Assembly: GCF_011045015.1 (NCBI RefSeq)
Contig: NZ_JAAKZY010000094.1
Location: 1 to 38,035, forward strand
From: Streptomyces scabichelini
Lineage (GTDB): Bacteria; Actinomycetota; Actinomycetes; Streptomycetales; Streptomycetaceae
Direction: 5' to 3'
Length of the DNA stretch: 38,035 nucleotides
A model generated the notes under the pieces. The model ran no database searches. It saw nothing but the letters and a program-made list of their open reading frames with translations, and was not told the DNA's origin. This document shows positions 8,093 to 14,999 of the stretch, piece after piece. The first letter of the stretch is position 1. Each line of letters starts with the position of its first letter. The position numbers were made by a program, and so were the translations under genes.

Positions 8093-8878
8093 TCACACGA
8101 GTTGGTAGCCCCGCAGGTTCGTCAGCAGGAGATGGCAGTCCTGGAGGGAGCCGGAGGTGTCGCCCAGGGAGCGGTAGATGCCCCACTTGGGGCGTACGCG
8201 GTCGGCGAGGAAGGTGTCGACGCCCGTTCTCGACTTGTCGATGATCGTCGTGGAGCCGCTCTTCAGGATCCAGCGGACCGAGCCCGCCGAGCCGTTGCCG
8301 ACCTTGATCTGGAAGTCGACGTCGGTCCATTTGTTGTGCAGGGGCTCCAGGTTGGTGCGGCCGACGAGGATGTCGTCCTCGAACAGCTTCAGCTCGATGG
8401 TCTGCACCCCGTTCACCCGGCGCAGGGACTGCACGACGATCGGCGCGGAGCCGGCGCCGGGCTGCTTCATCTGCATGATGTGCGTGAAGCTGGTGGTCGC
8501 CTTGAGCGAGCTCGGGATGTACATCGAGTACGTGACGCGCCAGGTCTGCCCCTCGGTCCACTTGAGGTAGCTGCTGCTGCCCGTCCGCAGGCCGGTGACC
8601 TCATGGCGCTGCCGGTCGGTCGAGGTGTCCCGGTCGACCGTGTGCATGTTGAAACGCCAGTTGTTGCCGGTGGCGTAGATGTGCGGGGCGGCGCTGGTGT
8701 GCGAGTCGGCGCGGTCGTCCTCCAGGCTCTCGAACGCGCCGAGCCCGTCCTCGCTCGCCGACGGGGACCACTTCAGCTGCCAGGAGGCGGCGTGCGCAGC
8801 GGTGGCGGGGAGACCGACGGCAGCGGCGGCCGCACCGCCGAGTGCCGCCCCGAGCAGGTTCCGTCGTGTAGTGCTCAC
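8093..8878 (-). CDS. Tat-exported polysaccharide lyase, PL20/heparin-lyase-I-like
   Basis: A 261-residue secreted protein. The N-terminus MSTTRRNLLGAALGGAAAAA is a twin-arginine signal ending near AHA30. The mature part is a single beta-jelly-roll: RFNMHTVDRDTSTDRQRHEV, YLKWTEGQTWRVTYSMYIP, SFTHIMQMKQPG and the late WTDVDFQIKVGNG. These patterns fit the glucuronan lyase (PL20) / heparin lyase I-like fold (PF14099). The expected reaction is beta-elimination on a uronic-acid polymer; the substrate cannot be read from sequence. It stands alone, divergent from the aldo/keto reductase, and ends against the hairpin element it shares with the acyl-CoA ligase. Confidence 0.72.
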   Translation of the reverse strand: MSTTRRNLLGAALGGAAAAAVGLPATAAHAASWQLKWSPSASEDGLGAFESLEDDRADSHTSAAPHIYATGNNWRFNMHTVDRDTSTDRQRHEVTGLRTGSSSYLKWTEGQTWRVTYSMYIPSSLKATTSFTHIMQMKQPGAGSAPIVVQSLRRVNGVQTIELKLFEDDILVGRTNLEPLHNKWTDVDFQIKVGNGSAGSVRWILKSGSTTIIDKSRTGVDTFLADRVRPKWGIYRSLGDTSGSLQDCHLLLTNLRGYQLV

Positions 8879-8978
8879 AGTGCTCTCACCTCGTCCTCGA
8901 TGGGATGTCAGAGTTCACATACGTGCACATGGTTCAGTCACCTGCAATAGAGTCGCGGCATGACGGGACGCGGTCAAT

Positions 8979-8996
8979 GGTCCGGACCGATAGGAT
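8979..8996. promoter_or_regulatory. palindrome plus -10-like box in the lyase/reductase intergenic region
   Basis: A perfect 10-bp palindrome GGTCCGGACC (8979-8988) is followed by TAGGAT (8991-8996) pointing to the reductase. No convincing -35 is visible. Possible operator; weak. Confidence 0.3.
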
Positions 8997-9115
8997 CGAC
9001 GTCGCTATCCGGTGAATCCCCGATTTCGTCGGCGAATTCAGGGGGCGGGTGTGCATGACGGCCCGTGATCGTTGACGATGGGACGACCAACCGACGACTG
9101 AAGGATCGAGAGCTC

Positions 9116-9949
9116 GTGAGCAAGGTCCCCCCGATCATCCTGAACAACGGCGTCGAGATGCCGCAGCTGGGTTTCGGTGTCTGGCAGATCCCGGACGACG
9201 AGGCGGAGCAGGCGGTCACCACCGCACTGGAGGCCGGGTACCGCAGCGTCGACACCGCCGCGGCCTACGAGAACGAGAAGGGCACCGGCAAGGCGCTCCG
9301 CGCCTCCGGCATCGCCCGCGATGACCTCTTCGTCACCACCAAGCTCTGGAACAACGACCAGGGGTACGACTCGACGCTGCGCGCCTTCGACGCGTCCCTG
9401 GAGAAGCTCGGCCTCGACTACGTGGACCTGTACCTGATCCACTGGCCGCTGCCGGCCAGGGGCACGTACGTGGACACGTACAAGGCCTTCGAGAAGCTTC
9501 TCGCCGACGGTCGCGTCAAGTCCATCGGTGTCTCCAACTTCCTTCCGGAGCACCTGGAGCGGCTGATCGAGGCGACGTCCGTCATCCCGGCCGTCAACCA
9601 GATCGAGCTGCACCCGCAGTTGCAGCAGCTCGCCGCGCGTGAGTACCACGCCGAGCAGGGCATCGCCACCGAGGCCTGGTCGCCGCTCGGCCAGGGCAAG
9701 GGCCTCCTGGAGGTCCCGGCGATCGTGGCCATCGCCCAGAAGCACGGCCGTACGCCCGCGCAGATCGTCCTGCGCTGGCACCTCCAGCTCGGCAACGTGG
9801 TGATCCCCAAGTCCGTGACGCCATCCCGGATCAAGGAGAACATCGAGGTCTTCGACTTCTCCCTCGACGACGAGGACATCGCCGCGATCAGCGCGCTGAA
9901 CGAGGACCGCCGCCTGGGCCCGGACCCTGCGACGTTCAACATGGCCTGA
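9116..9949 (+). CDS. aldo/keto reductase
   Basis: A 277-residue cytoplasmic NADPH-dependent reductase of the AKR superfamily (2,5-diketo-gluconate reductase-like subgroup). Catalytic tetrad signatures are visible: Asp and Tyr in SVDTAAAYENEKGTG, Lys in LFVTTKLWN and His in LYLIHWPLP. The cofactor-binding end is VVIPKSVTPSRIKENI, the AKR C-terminal pattern. I chose the GTG at 9116 (VSKVPPIIL), with AAGGA at 9101-9105, over the upstream in-frame GTG because the family starts just before 'P.I.LNNG..MP.LGFGVW'. A strong terminator follows at 9974. The physiological substrate is unknown. Confidence 0.92.
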   Translation: MSKVPPIILNNGVEMPQLGFGVWQIPDDEAEQAVTTALEAGYRSVDTAAAYENEKGTGKALRASGIARDDLFVTTKLWNNDQGYDSTLRAFDASLEKLGLDYVDLYLIHWPLPARGTYVDTYKAFEKLLADGRVKSIGVSNFLPEHLERLIEATSVIPAVNQIELHPQLQQLAAREYHAEQGIATEAWSPLGQGKGLLEVPAIVAIAQKHGRTPAQIVLRWHLQLGNVVIPKSVTPSRIKENIEVFDFSLDDEDIAAISALNEDRRLGPDPATFNMA

Positions 9950-9973
9950 CCGTAAGGTCGTACGGCATGCGGA

Positions 9974-10002
9974 GCCGCCGCCCGGTTCGCTCGGGCGGCG
10001 GC
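9974..10002 (+). terminator. intrinsic terminator after the aldo/keto reductase
   Basis: GCCGCCGCCCG, a 7-base loop and CGGGCGGCGGC make an 11-bp perfect stem, followed by TTCCCTCCTT, 24 bases after the stop codon. Confidence 0.85.
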
Positions 10003-10194
10003 TTCCCTCCTTGTTCCGTCGCCATCGCCGGCTTCTTCGGGACATCTCACATTGCCCGATGACACCCGTCCGGCCGCCAATAGGATCTAATGGGATGGCG
10101 CGCGTGGAGTCGACGAGTACGGCGAGTACGGATTCGTCACCGGTCGACTGCTCCGCTCTGGATCCGCGCGGCCCTCGACTCTGGACGGTTGTGC

Positions 10195-10404
10195 ATGACT
10201 GCTGCTTCTCCCCATCTCGATCCCGCCCGGCCGACGCGGAACGCGGACGCGGACGGCTCACCGGCCGCCCCGCAGCACCACGATCTGTTTCTCCAGCCGC
10301 ACTACACCATCGATCTGCCGCCGCTGGACGAGGAGGACGACACCTTCTCGCCGCCTCCTCCCCCGCCCGCACAGCGGCGGCGTGGAGCGCCCCGGGGCCG
10401 TTGA
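10195..10404 (+). CDS. unrecognised 69-residue Pro/Asp-rich small protein
   Basis: I do not recognise it. It starts MTAASPHLDPARPTRNADAD, has a hydrophobic/aromatic middle (HHDLFLQPHYTIDLPPLDEE), an acidic DEEDDTF and a run of six prolines, and ends in a very basic tail (RRRGAPRGR). The third-position GC bias of this frame from 10195 on supports coding; upstream of that the frame loses the bias. GGACGG lies about 8 bases before the ATG. A TAGGAT box at 10081-10086 could be the promoter -10, giving a leader of about 100 bases. The next small gene begins 32 bases downstream, so they likely form one transcript. The layout (charged leader, distinct C-terminal core) is compatible with a precursor peptide, but no maturation enzyme is next to it. 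Confidence 0.5.
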   Translation: MTAASPHLDPARPTRNADADGSPAAPQHHDLFLQPHYTIDLPPLDEEDDTFSPPPPPPAQRRRGAPRGR

Positions 10405-10436
10405 CCGCCGCCCGTCCGCCGGAGGGAGGGTGCACT

Positions 10437-10670
10437 GTGGGAACCGCGGAAAATGCACTGATCGTCGTGCACCGGCCGTCCGAGAGCGGCGGACGGCGAG
10501 TGAGCGTGCGTCGAGACGGCCAGGACGAGATTCTGGGCCTGGCCCACTCCGATCACGACCTGGTCGTGTTCCTCGAGGCCGCCGGGCTGCCGGACGCGGA
10601 CGAGTTGCTCGACAATCCCCATTGGGTGGAGTGGCGCGGCGGCCGCCCACACGAGTGGGACGCCGTGTAG
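10437..10670 (+). CDS. unrecognised 77-residue acidic small protein
   Basis: No family recognised. It starts GTG (MGTAENALIVVHRPSESGGR), has an excellent ribosome site GGAGGGAGGG 7 bases upstream, and reads as one compact alpha/beta unit: VSVRRDGQDEILGLAHSD, DLVVFLEAAGLPDADELLD, ending NPHWVEWRGGRPHEWDAV. It is Asp/Glu- and Trp-rich at the C-terminus, with no signal peptide, membrane segment or metal-binding Cys. It follows the 69-residue protein by 32 bases, and its stop is 5 bases from the convergent DMT transporter. It is probably a conserved cytoplasmic Streptomyces protein; a partner role to the upstream peptide is only a guess. Confidence 0.72.
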   Translation: MGTAENALIVVHRPSESGGRRVSVRRDGQDEILGLAHSDHDLVVFLEAAGLPDADELLDNPHWVEWRGGRPHEWDAV

Positions 10671-10675
10671 CGGTC

Positions 10676-11650
10676 TCAACCGCCCCTCGCCGCGGGGCGG
10701 GCCTCGCGTGCTCCCGGTTCCGGTGGCTCGCGTCGCCGCCCGGCCGTCACGTACGCGCTCACGAGGATCAGCGCACAGCCCGTCCACTGCAGCGGTGTCG
10801 GCCGCTCGTCGAGCACGAGCGCCCCCAAAGCGAGCGAGCCCACGGGAGTGAGGAGGAGCAGGACCGCTCCGACGTGGCTGGGCAGTCGTGGTGAGTACAC
10901 GGCCACCAGCAGCCATCCGATCACCCCGCTGCTCACGGCCGCCACCGCGAGCCAGCCCAGCGCACCCCAGGACGGAGTGAGGTCGAGGGCGCCCCAGACC
11001 GCGCCGATGAGTGCGGCGAAGGCAGTGGAGGAGAAGATCACCACTGTGTAGGCCGTACGGACGTGCCCTTGGAAACCGCCGCGGCGCAGCAGGAACAGGA
11101 AGCCCGAGTAGCACAGGGCCGCGAGGACCGCGTGGACGGTGCCCGCGGTGGAGTCGCTGCCGCTCACGCCGCTCTCCAGCAGCCCGCCCGTCAGGACGAC
11201 GCCCGCCATCATCACGGGCACCCAGACCAGAAAGCGGCGGCTCACCTGTTCCCGGTCCACCGCCCAGGCGAGCAGGGGTACAAGGGCCACCTGCACATTG
11301 ACCAGCACCGTGGACAGACCCGCGCCGATCTCGGCGATCGCCTTCGTCCACAGGATCATGTCCGCCGCGAAGAGCGCTCCGGCGACAAGGCTGTAGCCCA
11401 CCTGGCGGCGCGGCGGCGGTCCCTCGCGACGGTATTCAGGGGCCGTCAGAACCAGCAGAACGGGCAGCGCCAGCAGACAGCGGTACACCGACGCCGTGCC
11501 CGCTTCCGTGCCCGACAGGTCGAGACAGACCGGCGACAGGGAGAGCGACACGGCTCCAGCCGCCTGTCCCCAACGGGGGCCGTGCGGAAGCAAGCTGCCG
11601 CCGCGGCGCGGCGCCTCGGCGGGTGCCGTCGTCGTGGACCGGCGGGGCAC
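10676..11650 (-). CDS. DMT-superfamily (EamA) transporter
   Basis: A 324-residue inner-membrane protein with about ten transmembrane segments in two EamA-type halves (first half to about residue 160, second from GTVHAVLAALCYSGFLFLLR). Typical features are WTKAIAEIGAGLSTVLVNVQ in the first half and VGAVLLLLTPVGSLALGALV followed by DERPTPLQWTGCALI in the second. Such proteins export metabolites, amino acids or drugs; the substrate is not predictable. GTG start; charged tails at both ends. It is monocistronic and convergent with the two small genes. It is divergent from the chitosanase gene, from which it is separated by 186 bases. Confidence 0.88.
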   Translation of the reverse strand: MPRRSTTTAPAEAPRRGGSLLPHGPRWGQAAGAVSLSLSPVCLDLSGTEAGTASVYRCLLALPVLLVLTAPEYRREGPPPRRQVGYSLVAGALFAADMILWTKAIAEIGAGLSTVLVNVQVALVPLLAWAVDREQVSRRFLVWVPVMMAGVVLTGGLLESGVSGSDSTAGTVHAVLAALCYSGFLFLLRRGGFQGHVRTAYTVVIFSSTAFAALIGAVWGALDLTPSWGALGWLAVAAVSSGVIGWLLVAVYSPRLPSHVGAVLLLLTPVGSLALGALVLDERPTPLQWTGCALILVSAYVTAGRRREPPEPGAREARPAARGG

Positions 11651-11759
11651 AACACTCCCCCCTCATGGCGGGTCGAGACCAAGATGCGCCCGGGTACCCG
11701 TGCATCAGCCACCTAATCGGGGCCTCACATCTCCGGTCGGGCCGAACGATCGAAGGTGC

Positions 11760-11788
11760 TTGACGTGGCCACGCAAGCAGTCCACATT
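11760..11788 (+). promoter_or_regulatory. chitosanase promoter
   Basis: TTGACG (11760-11765), a 17-base spacer, and CACATT (11783-11788) make a reasonable sigma-70-type promoter. Transcription would start at about 11795, just ahead of the palindrome at 11804. Confidence 0.5.
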
Positions 11789-11801
11789 GTGCGCAGCCTC
11801 G

Positions 11802-11817
11802 TAAGGAAATTTCCTGA
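11802..11817. promoter_or_regulatory. CsnR-like chitosanase operator palindrome
   Basis: The core AGGAAATTTCCT (11804-11815) is a perfect 12-bp palindrome, flanked T-A/G-A. It closely resembles the AGGAAA-N-TTTCCT operators described upstream of Streptomyces chitosanase genes and bound by the ROK-family repressor CsnR. Here it lies immediately after the predicted transcription start and 20 bases before the GTG. No ROK repressor is encoded in the window, so the regulator would act from elsewhere. Confidence 0.7.
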
Positions 11818-11836
11818 CAAAAGGACATCTCTCACA

Positions 11837-12526
11837 GTGTGCACTCGAACACTGACCCTCGCAGCGGCCACCGGTGCCGCGCTTCTCGCCGCGGCGGCGC
11901 TGCCGGCCGAAGCGTCCGGCACTCCCACGAAGGCGCAGGAGAGCAAGGTCAGTGCGGCCGCCCTCCTTGCGAAGGTGACGTCCTGCTCGCGGATCTCGAA
12001 CGGCAGGTACCGCACCGACGAGGGCAGGCCGCCGTCCATCCCCGTCTGCGGCAAGAAGGGGGCGGTGTTCTGGAAGGCCGACATGGACATCGACTGCGAC
12101 GGGCAGGTCACCGCGCGGTGCAGCAGCTCCACCGCCCCGTGGTTCCGGCCCGACACGGCCTTCCACCAGTCCGACGGCAGGCCCCTTAACTCCGGGACGC
12201 TGCCGTACGTCGTCGTGCCCGGCCCGAGCGGCATCTGGAACCACGCGAAGGCCGGAATCAAGGGCGGCGGCGTGGTCGCCGTTGTCCACGGCGGCAAAAT
12301 CCAGTACGCCGTCGTCGGCGACACCGGTCCCACGAAGATCATCGGTGAGGCCTCGTACGCCACCGCCAGGGCCCTCGGCATCGACCCGGACCCGGCGACG
12401 GGCGGTACCGACTCGGGCGTGACCTACATCCTGTTCACGAACTCGCGGGTCTCCCCCATCGAGAGCCACAGCGCGGCGGTGTCCCGCGGTGACGCGCTGG
12501 CGAAGCGGTTCCTCCGGGACAACTGA
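11837..12526 (+). CDS. secreted GH75 chitosanase
   Basis: A 229-residue exported endo-chitosanase cutting beta-1,4 glucosamine chains. The GTG start gives VCTRTLTLAAATGAALLAAA, a signal peptide ending near EASG; AAAGGA lies about 12 bases upstream. An in-frame start at 11756 would add 27 residues encoded across the promoter and operator, so I reject it. GH75 signatures: AVFWKADMDIDCDG (79-89), WFRPDTAFHQSDGRPL, PYVVVPGPSG, and YAVVGDTGPTKIIGEASY, in which Asp162 and Glu171, nine apart, match the catalytic pair reported for fungal GH75 enzymes. The palindrome in front suggests induction by chitosan fragments. It is convergent with the SDR, 2 bases apart. Confidence 0.88.
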   Translation: MCTRTLTLAAATGAALLAAAALPAEASGTPTKAQESKVSAAALLAKVTSCSRISNGRYRTDEGRPPSIPVCGKKGAVFWKADMDIDCDGQVTARCSSSTAPWFRPDTAFHQSDGRPLNSGTLPYVVVPGPSGIWNHAKAGIKGGGVVAVVHGGKIQYAVVGDTGPTKIIGEASYATARALGIDPDPATGGTDSGVTYILFTNSRVSPIESHSAAVSRGDALAKRFLRDN

Positions 12527-12528
12527 CG

Positions 12529-13230
12529 TCAGTTGGGCTGCCCGATCGGCCGCACCGTCACGCTGTTCACGTCGACGCCGGCCGGTTGCCTGATGGCCCA
12601 GACGATCGACTCGGCCAGTTGGTCGGAGGTGAGCAGTAGGCCGGGCGGCAGGCCGCCGTAGGTGTCCCAGAACGGGGTCTCCACGCGTCCCGGCGAGATC
12701 AGGGTCACGCCCACGCCGAACTCGGTGACCTGCCGCCGGGTGTTCTCGGCCAGGCCGGTCACGGCCCACTTGGTGGCGCCATAGAGGTTGCCCGGGCCGA
12801 ACACGTGCCCCGCGACACTGCCGACGAGCACGATCCGGCCGCGTGTCTCCTTCAGGGCGTCGATGGAGGCCCTGATCAGCAGCGCGGGCCCCAGCACATT
12901 GGTCAGCACCATCTCCGGCCAGCCGGCGGGATCGCCCTCGGCCACGGTGTCGTGCGTGGCGAAACCGGCGTTGGCCACGACGGTGTCGAGCCGCCCGAAC
13001 TCCTTCAGCGTCGTCGCCACGGCAGCCTGTACGTGCTCGTATTCGGCCGCGTTCCCGACGACGGTCAACAGGCCTTCCGGATTCCCCAATTCCGCGGCGA
13101 ATTCCCGCAGCCGTTCCTCACCCCGCCCCGTGACCGTCACTCGATGTCCCGCATCCAGCAACTGTCGTGCCGCCGCGGCCCCGATACCACTTCCACCGCC
13201 CGTGATCAGTGCGACAGGTGACTCGCTCAT
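12529..13230 (-). CDS. SDR-family oxidoreductase
   Basis: A 233-residue classical short-chain dehydrogenase. The Rossmann cofactor motif GGGSGIGAAAARQL lies near the N-terminus, the structural NAG motif is VVANAGF, and the catalytic Ser-Tyr-Lys are GSVAG and LYGATK. LISPGRVETPFW follows the active site. It is generic (YdfG/serine-dehydrogenase-like) and lacks the features of the dedicated C-9 ketoreductases of type II polyketide clusters, so its link to the adjacent operon is uncertain. I start it at MSESPVALI (13230) because GGGGG lies 6 bases upstream; an in-frame ATG at 13251 is possible. It is divergent from the cupin gene by about 300 bases. Confidence 0.88.
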   Translation of the reverse strand: MSESPVALITGGGSGIGAAAARQLLDAGHRVTVTGRGEERLREFAAELGNPEGLLTVVGNAAEYEHVQAAVATTLKEFGRLDTVVANAGFATHDTVAEGDPAGWPEMVLTNVLGPALLIRASIDALKETRGRIVLVGSVAGHVFGPGNLYGATKWAVTGLAENTRRQVTEFGVGVTLISPGRVETPFWDTYGGLPPGLLLTSDQLAESIVWAIRQPAGVDVNSVTVRPIGQPN

Positions 13231-13239
13231 GATGGCCCC

Positions 13240-13528
13240 CATACGTTTCATACGTTTCCGGTGAACGGCGGGAGTCCATCACTTGGAGTGCTCTCCATGT
13301 CAAGGCCCGCTCCCAACAAGGCCGTCCCTCCGGGCAAGGCTGCCTGCCGCGGACTTTGTCCCGGCCGACTGGGTGAACATCCCTGTCCCGCCCGGGCATA
13401 TTCCCCGGGCCCGTGGTGACCGGTGCCCATCGAAACTATCAAGCTCGCTGCCCTAGATTCGCCGCATCGGTCATCCACAGGTCGCACACAGATGGCGACG
13501 GCCGTCGTTTCCCGGAGAGAGGCAGCAG
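13240..13528. promoter_or_regulatory. divergent promoter region of SDR and polyketide operon
   Basis: It holds an exact tandem repeat CATACGTTT-CATACGTTT (13240-13257) over the SDR 5' end. About 70 bases before the cupin gene, TAGATT (near 13454) could be a -10 box for the operon; no clear -35 is seen. GGAGAGAGGCAGCAG immediately precedes the cupin ATG as ribosome site. No gene is visible here. Confidence 0.4.
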
Positions 13529-13960
13529 ATGAAGCGCGTACACAGGACCAAGGTAAAAGCGGAGATCGTCCGTGAACCCGGCGCGAAGGAAACACTGCAC
13601 CGGAAACTCATCGACACTCCGGACGGCGCGGACCGCTTTGTGCTCACGGAATTCGAAGTGGCCGAGAACGGCTCGACGCCGCCGCACTTCCACGAGTGGG
13701 AGCACGAGATCTACGTCCTCGAAGGGACGATGGGGCTCGTCCTGCCCGACCAGGGCCGCACGGAGGGGGTCGAGCCGGGCGACGCCATCTTCATCCCGCG
13801 GGGCGAGCCGCACGGCTTCGTCACGGGCCCTGGCCAGAGCTGCCGCTTCCTCGTGGTCGCGCCCTGCGAGCGGCCGCCCGTACGGAATGTCTTCCTGTCC
13901 GAAGACCCGTACGAGTACACGCGGCTGCCGGAGTACTCCCAGATGCTGGAGGGCCAGTGA
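13529..13960 (+). CDS. cupin protein of the type II polyketide operon
   Basis: A 143-residue single-domain cupin. Motif 1 is PPHFHEWEHEIYVLEG with its metal-binding His/His/Glu set; motif 2 is GDAIFIPRGEPHGF. Small cupins of this type sit near the front of spore-pigment (whiE-like) and other aromatic type II polyketide clusters, where they are thought to help oxidation or cyclisation; that role here is inference. It has a good ribosome site (GGAGAGAGGC) and is the first gene of the operon. Its stop overlaps the methyltransferase start (GTGA), so the two are translationally coupled. The 5' part is noticeably less GC-rich than neighbouring genes. Confidence 0.85.
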   Translation: MKRVHRTKVKAEIVREPGAKETLHRKLIDTPDGADRFVLTEFEVAENGSTPPHFHEWEHEIYVLEGTMGLVLPDQGRTEGVEPGDAIFIPRGEPHGFVTGPGQSCRFLVVAPCERPPVRNVFLSEDPYEYTRLPEYSQMLEGQ

Positions 13961-14997
13961 CCGGCACGGCGGCCGTCGGGCCGCCCAGGTCGCTGCGCCG
14001 TCATCTCGAACTCCCCGATCCCGCCCCGCTGTTGGCCCTCAACTTCGGCTTCGCCCGGGCCAGGGTGCTCGGCACGGCCCTGGAACTCGGCGTGTTCACG
14101 GAGCTGGCCCGGGCACCCCGGAGCGCATTGCGCCTGGCCGAGGACCTGGGCTGTGACGGCGAGGCGCTGCGCCGGCTCCTCGACGCCCTCGCCGAGTTGG
14201 GGCTGCTCGAAGGTGACGACGACCGGGGCCGGCGCCCGACCCCGCTGTCCTGCGCCTATCTGGTCGAGGGCGCGAAGGCCGGCCTCGGCGGCCACTTCGC
14301 GGAGGTGCTCGGCCAGTGGGCCGCGTGGGGTGCGCTGACGGAGGTCGTACGAGGCGGTCGGCGCCCCGCGAGTCAACCGAGGCGTGGCCTGCGCCCCGGC
14401 CTCTTCGGCGGCGCCTTCACCCTCAGCGTGCGGACCGCATTCGCCCTGGTCGACGCGGTGGGCCCGAAGCCCGCCGGACGCGTCCTCGACCTCGCGGCGG
14501 GCGGTGGTGAGTGGGGCATCGCCCTGGCCGCGTCCGACCCGGAGGCGCGGGTCGTCGCCCATGACGAGCCGGAGTTCCTGGCGGGCGTACGAGCTCGGGT
14601 CGAGGAGTTCGGAGTGGCGCACCAATTCTCGTACCAGGAAGCCGACTTGGCCCATCCGCCCCGTACGGCCGAAGTCGGCTTCGACACCGTCGTCCTCGCC
14701 CACACGAGCCGTTTCGCGGGCCCGGGCGCGACCGCCCGTCTCGTCGCGGAGGCCGCACGACGGCTGCGCCCCGGCGGGACGCTACTGATCGCGGACGTGC
14801 TGCGACAGCCGCCCGGATCCTCATCGCTGCACCGGTCGATGCTCGATCTGAGCCTGTACGTGACCACCGTCGACGGCGGCATTCCCGAACCGTCCGCCCT
14901 GCGCGCCCTGATGGAGAAGTCGGGCGTGACACCGAAGGAAAACGCGACCCGGGGTCTGGTGACGGCCCTGACCGGAGTGAAACAGGAGAGGCAGTAG
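13957..14997 (+). CDS. SAM-dependent O-methyltransferase of the polyketide operon
   Basis: A 346-residue enzyme of the Methyltransf_2 type. The N-terminal helical dimerisation domain (LLALNFGFARARVLGTALEL, LAEDLGCDGEALRRLLDALA) is followed by the SAM site VLDLAAGGGEWGIALA near 178-193 and the acidic VVAHDEPEFL. Later motifs are GFDTVVLAH and LRPGGTLLIADVL. Relatives methylate phenolic or carboxyl oxygens of aromatic polyketides (compare the methyltransferase half of TcmN). It starts at GTG 13957 inside the cupin stop; earlier in-frame starts would lie within the cupin gene. KS-alpha begins 2 bases after its stop. Confidence 0.85.
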   Translation: MTGTAAVGPPRSLRRHLELPDPAPLLALNFGFARARVLGTALELGVFTELARAPRSALRLAEDLGCDGEALRRLLDALAELGLLEGDDDRGRRPTPLSCAYLVEGAKAGLGGHFAEVLGQWAAWGALTEVVRGGRRPASQPRRGLRPGLFGGAFTLSVRTAFALVDAVGPKPAGRVLDLAAGGGEWGIALAASDPEARVVAHDEPEFLAGVRARVEEFGVAHQFSYQEADLAHPPRTAEVGFDTVVLAHTSRFAGPGATARLVAEAARRLRPGGTLLIADVLRQPPGSSSLHRSMLDLSLYVTTVDGGIPEPSALRALMEKSGVTPKENATRGLVTALTGVKQERQ

Positions 14998-14999
14998 GT

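Noticed and set aside
10095..10436. Upstream in-frame start for the 77-residue protein at ATG 10095
   Set aside because: The added 114 residues lack codon bias and domain sense, overlap the better 69-residue frame, and the GTG at 10437 has a near-ideal ribosome site.
11756..11836. Chitosanase starting at 11756
   Set aside because: It would place 27 residues over the promoter and operator and put the signal peptide far inside the protein.
12529..13230. SDR as the polyketide ketoreductase
   Set aside because: It is a generic YdfG-like SDR, divergently transcribed about 300 bases from the operon, without the features of C-9 ketoreductases. Kept as a neighbour only.
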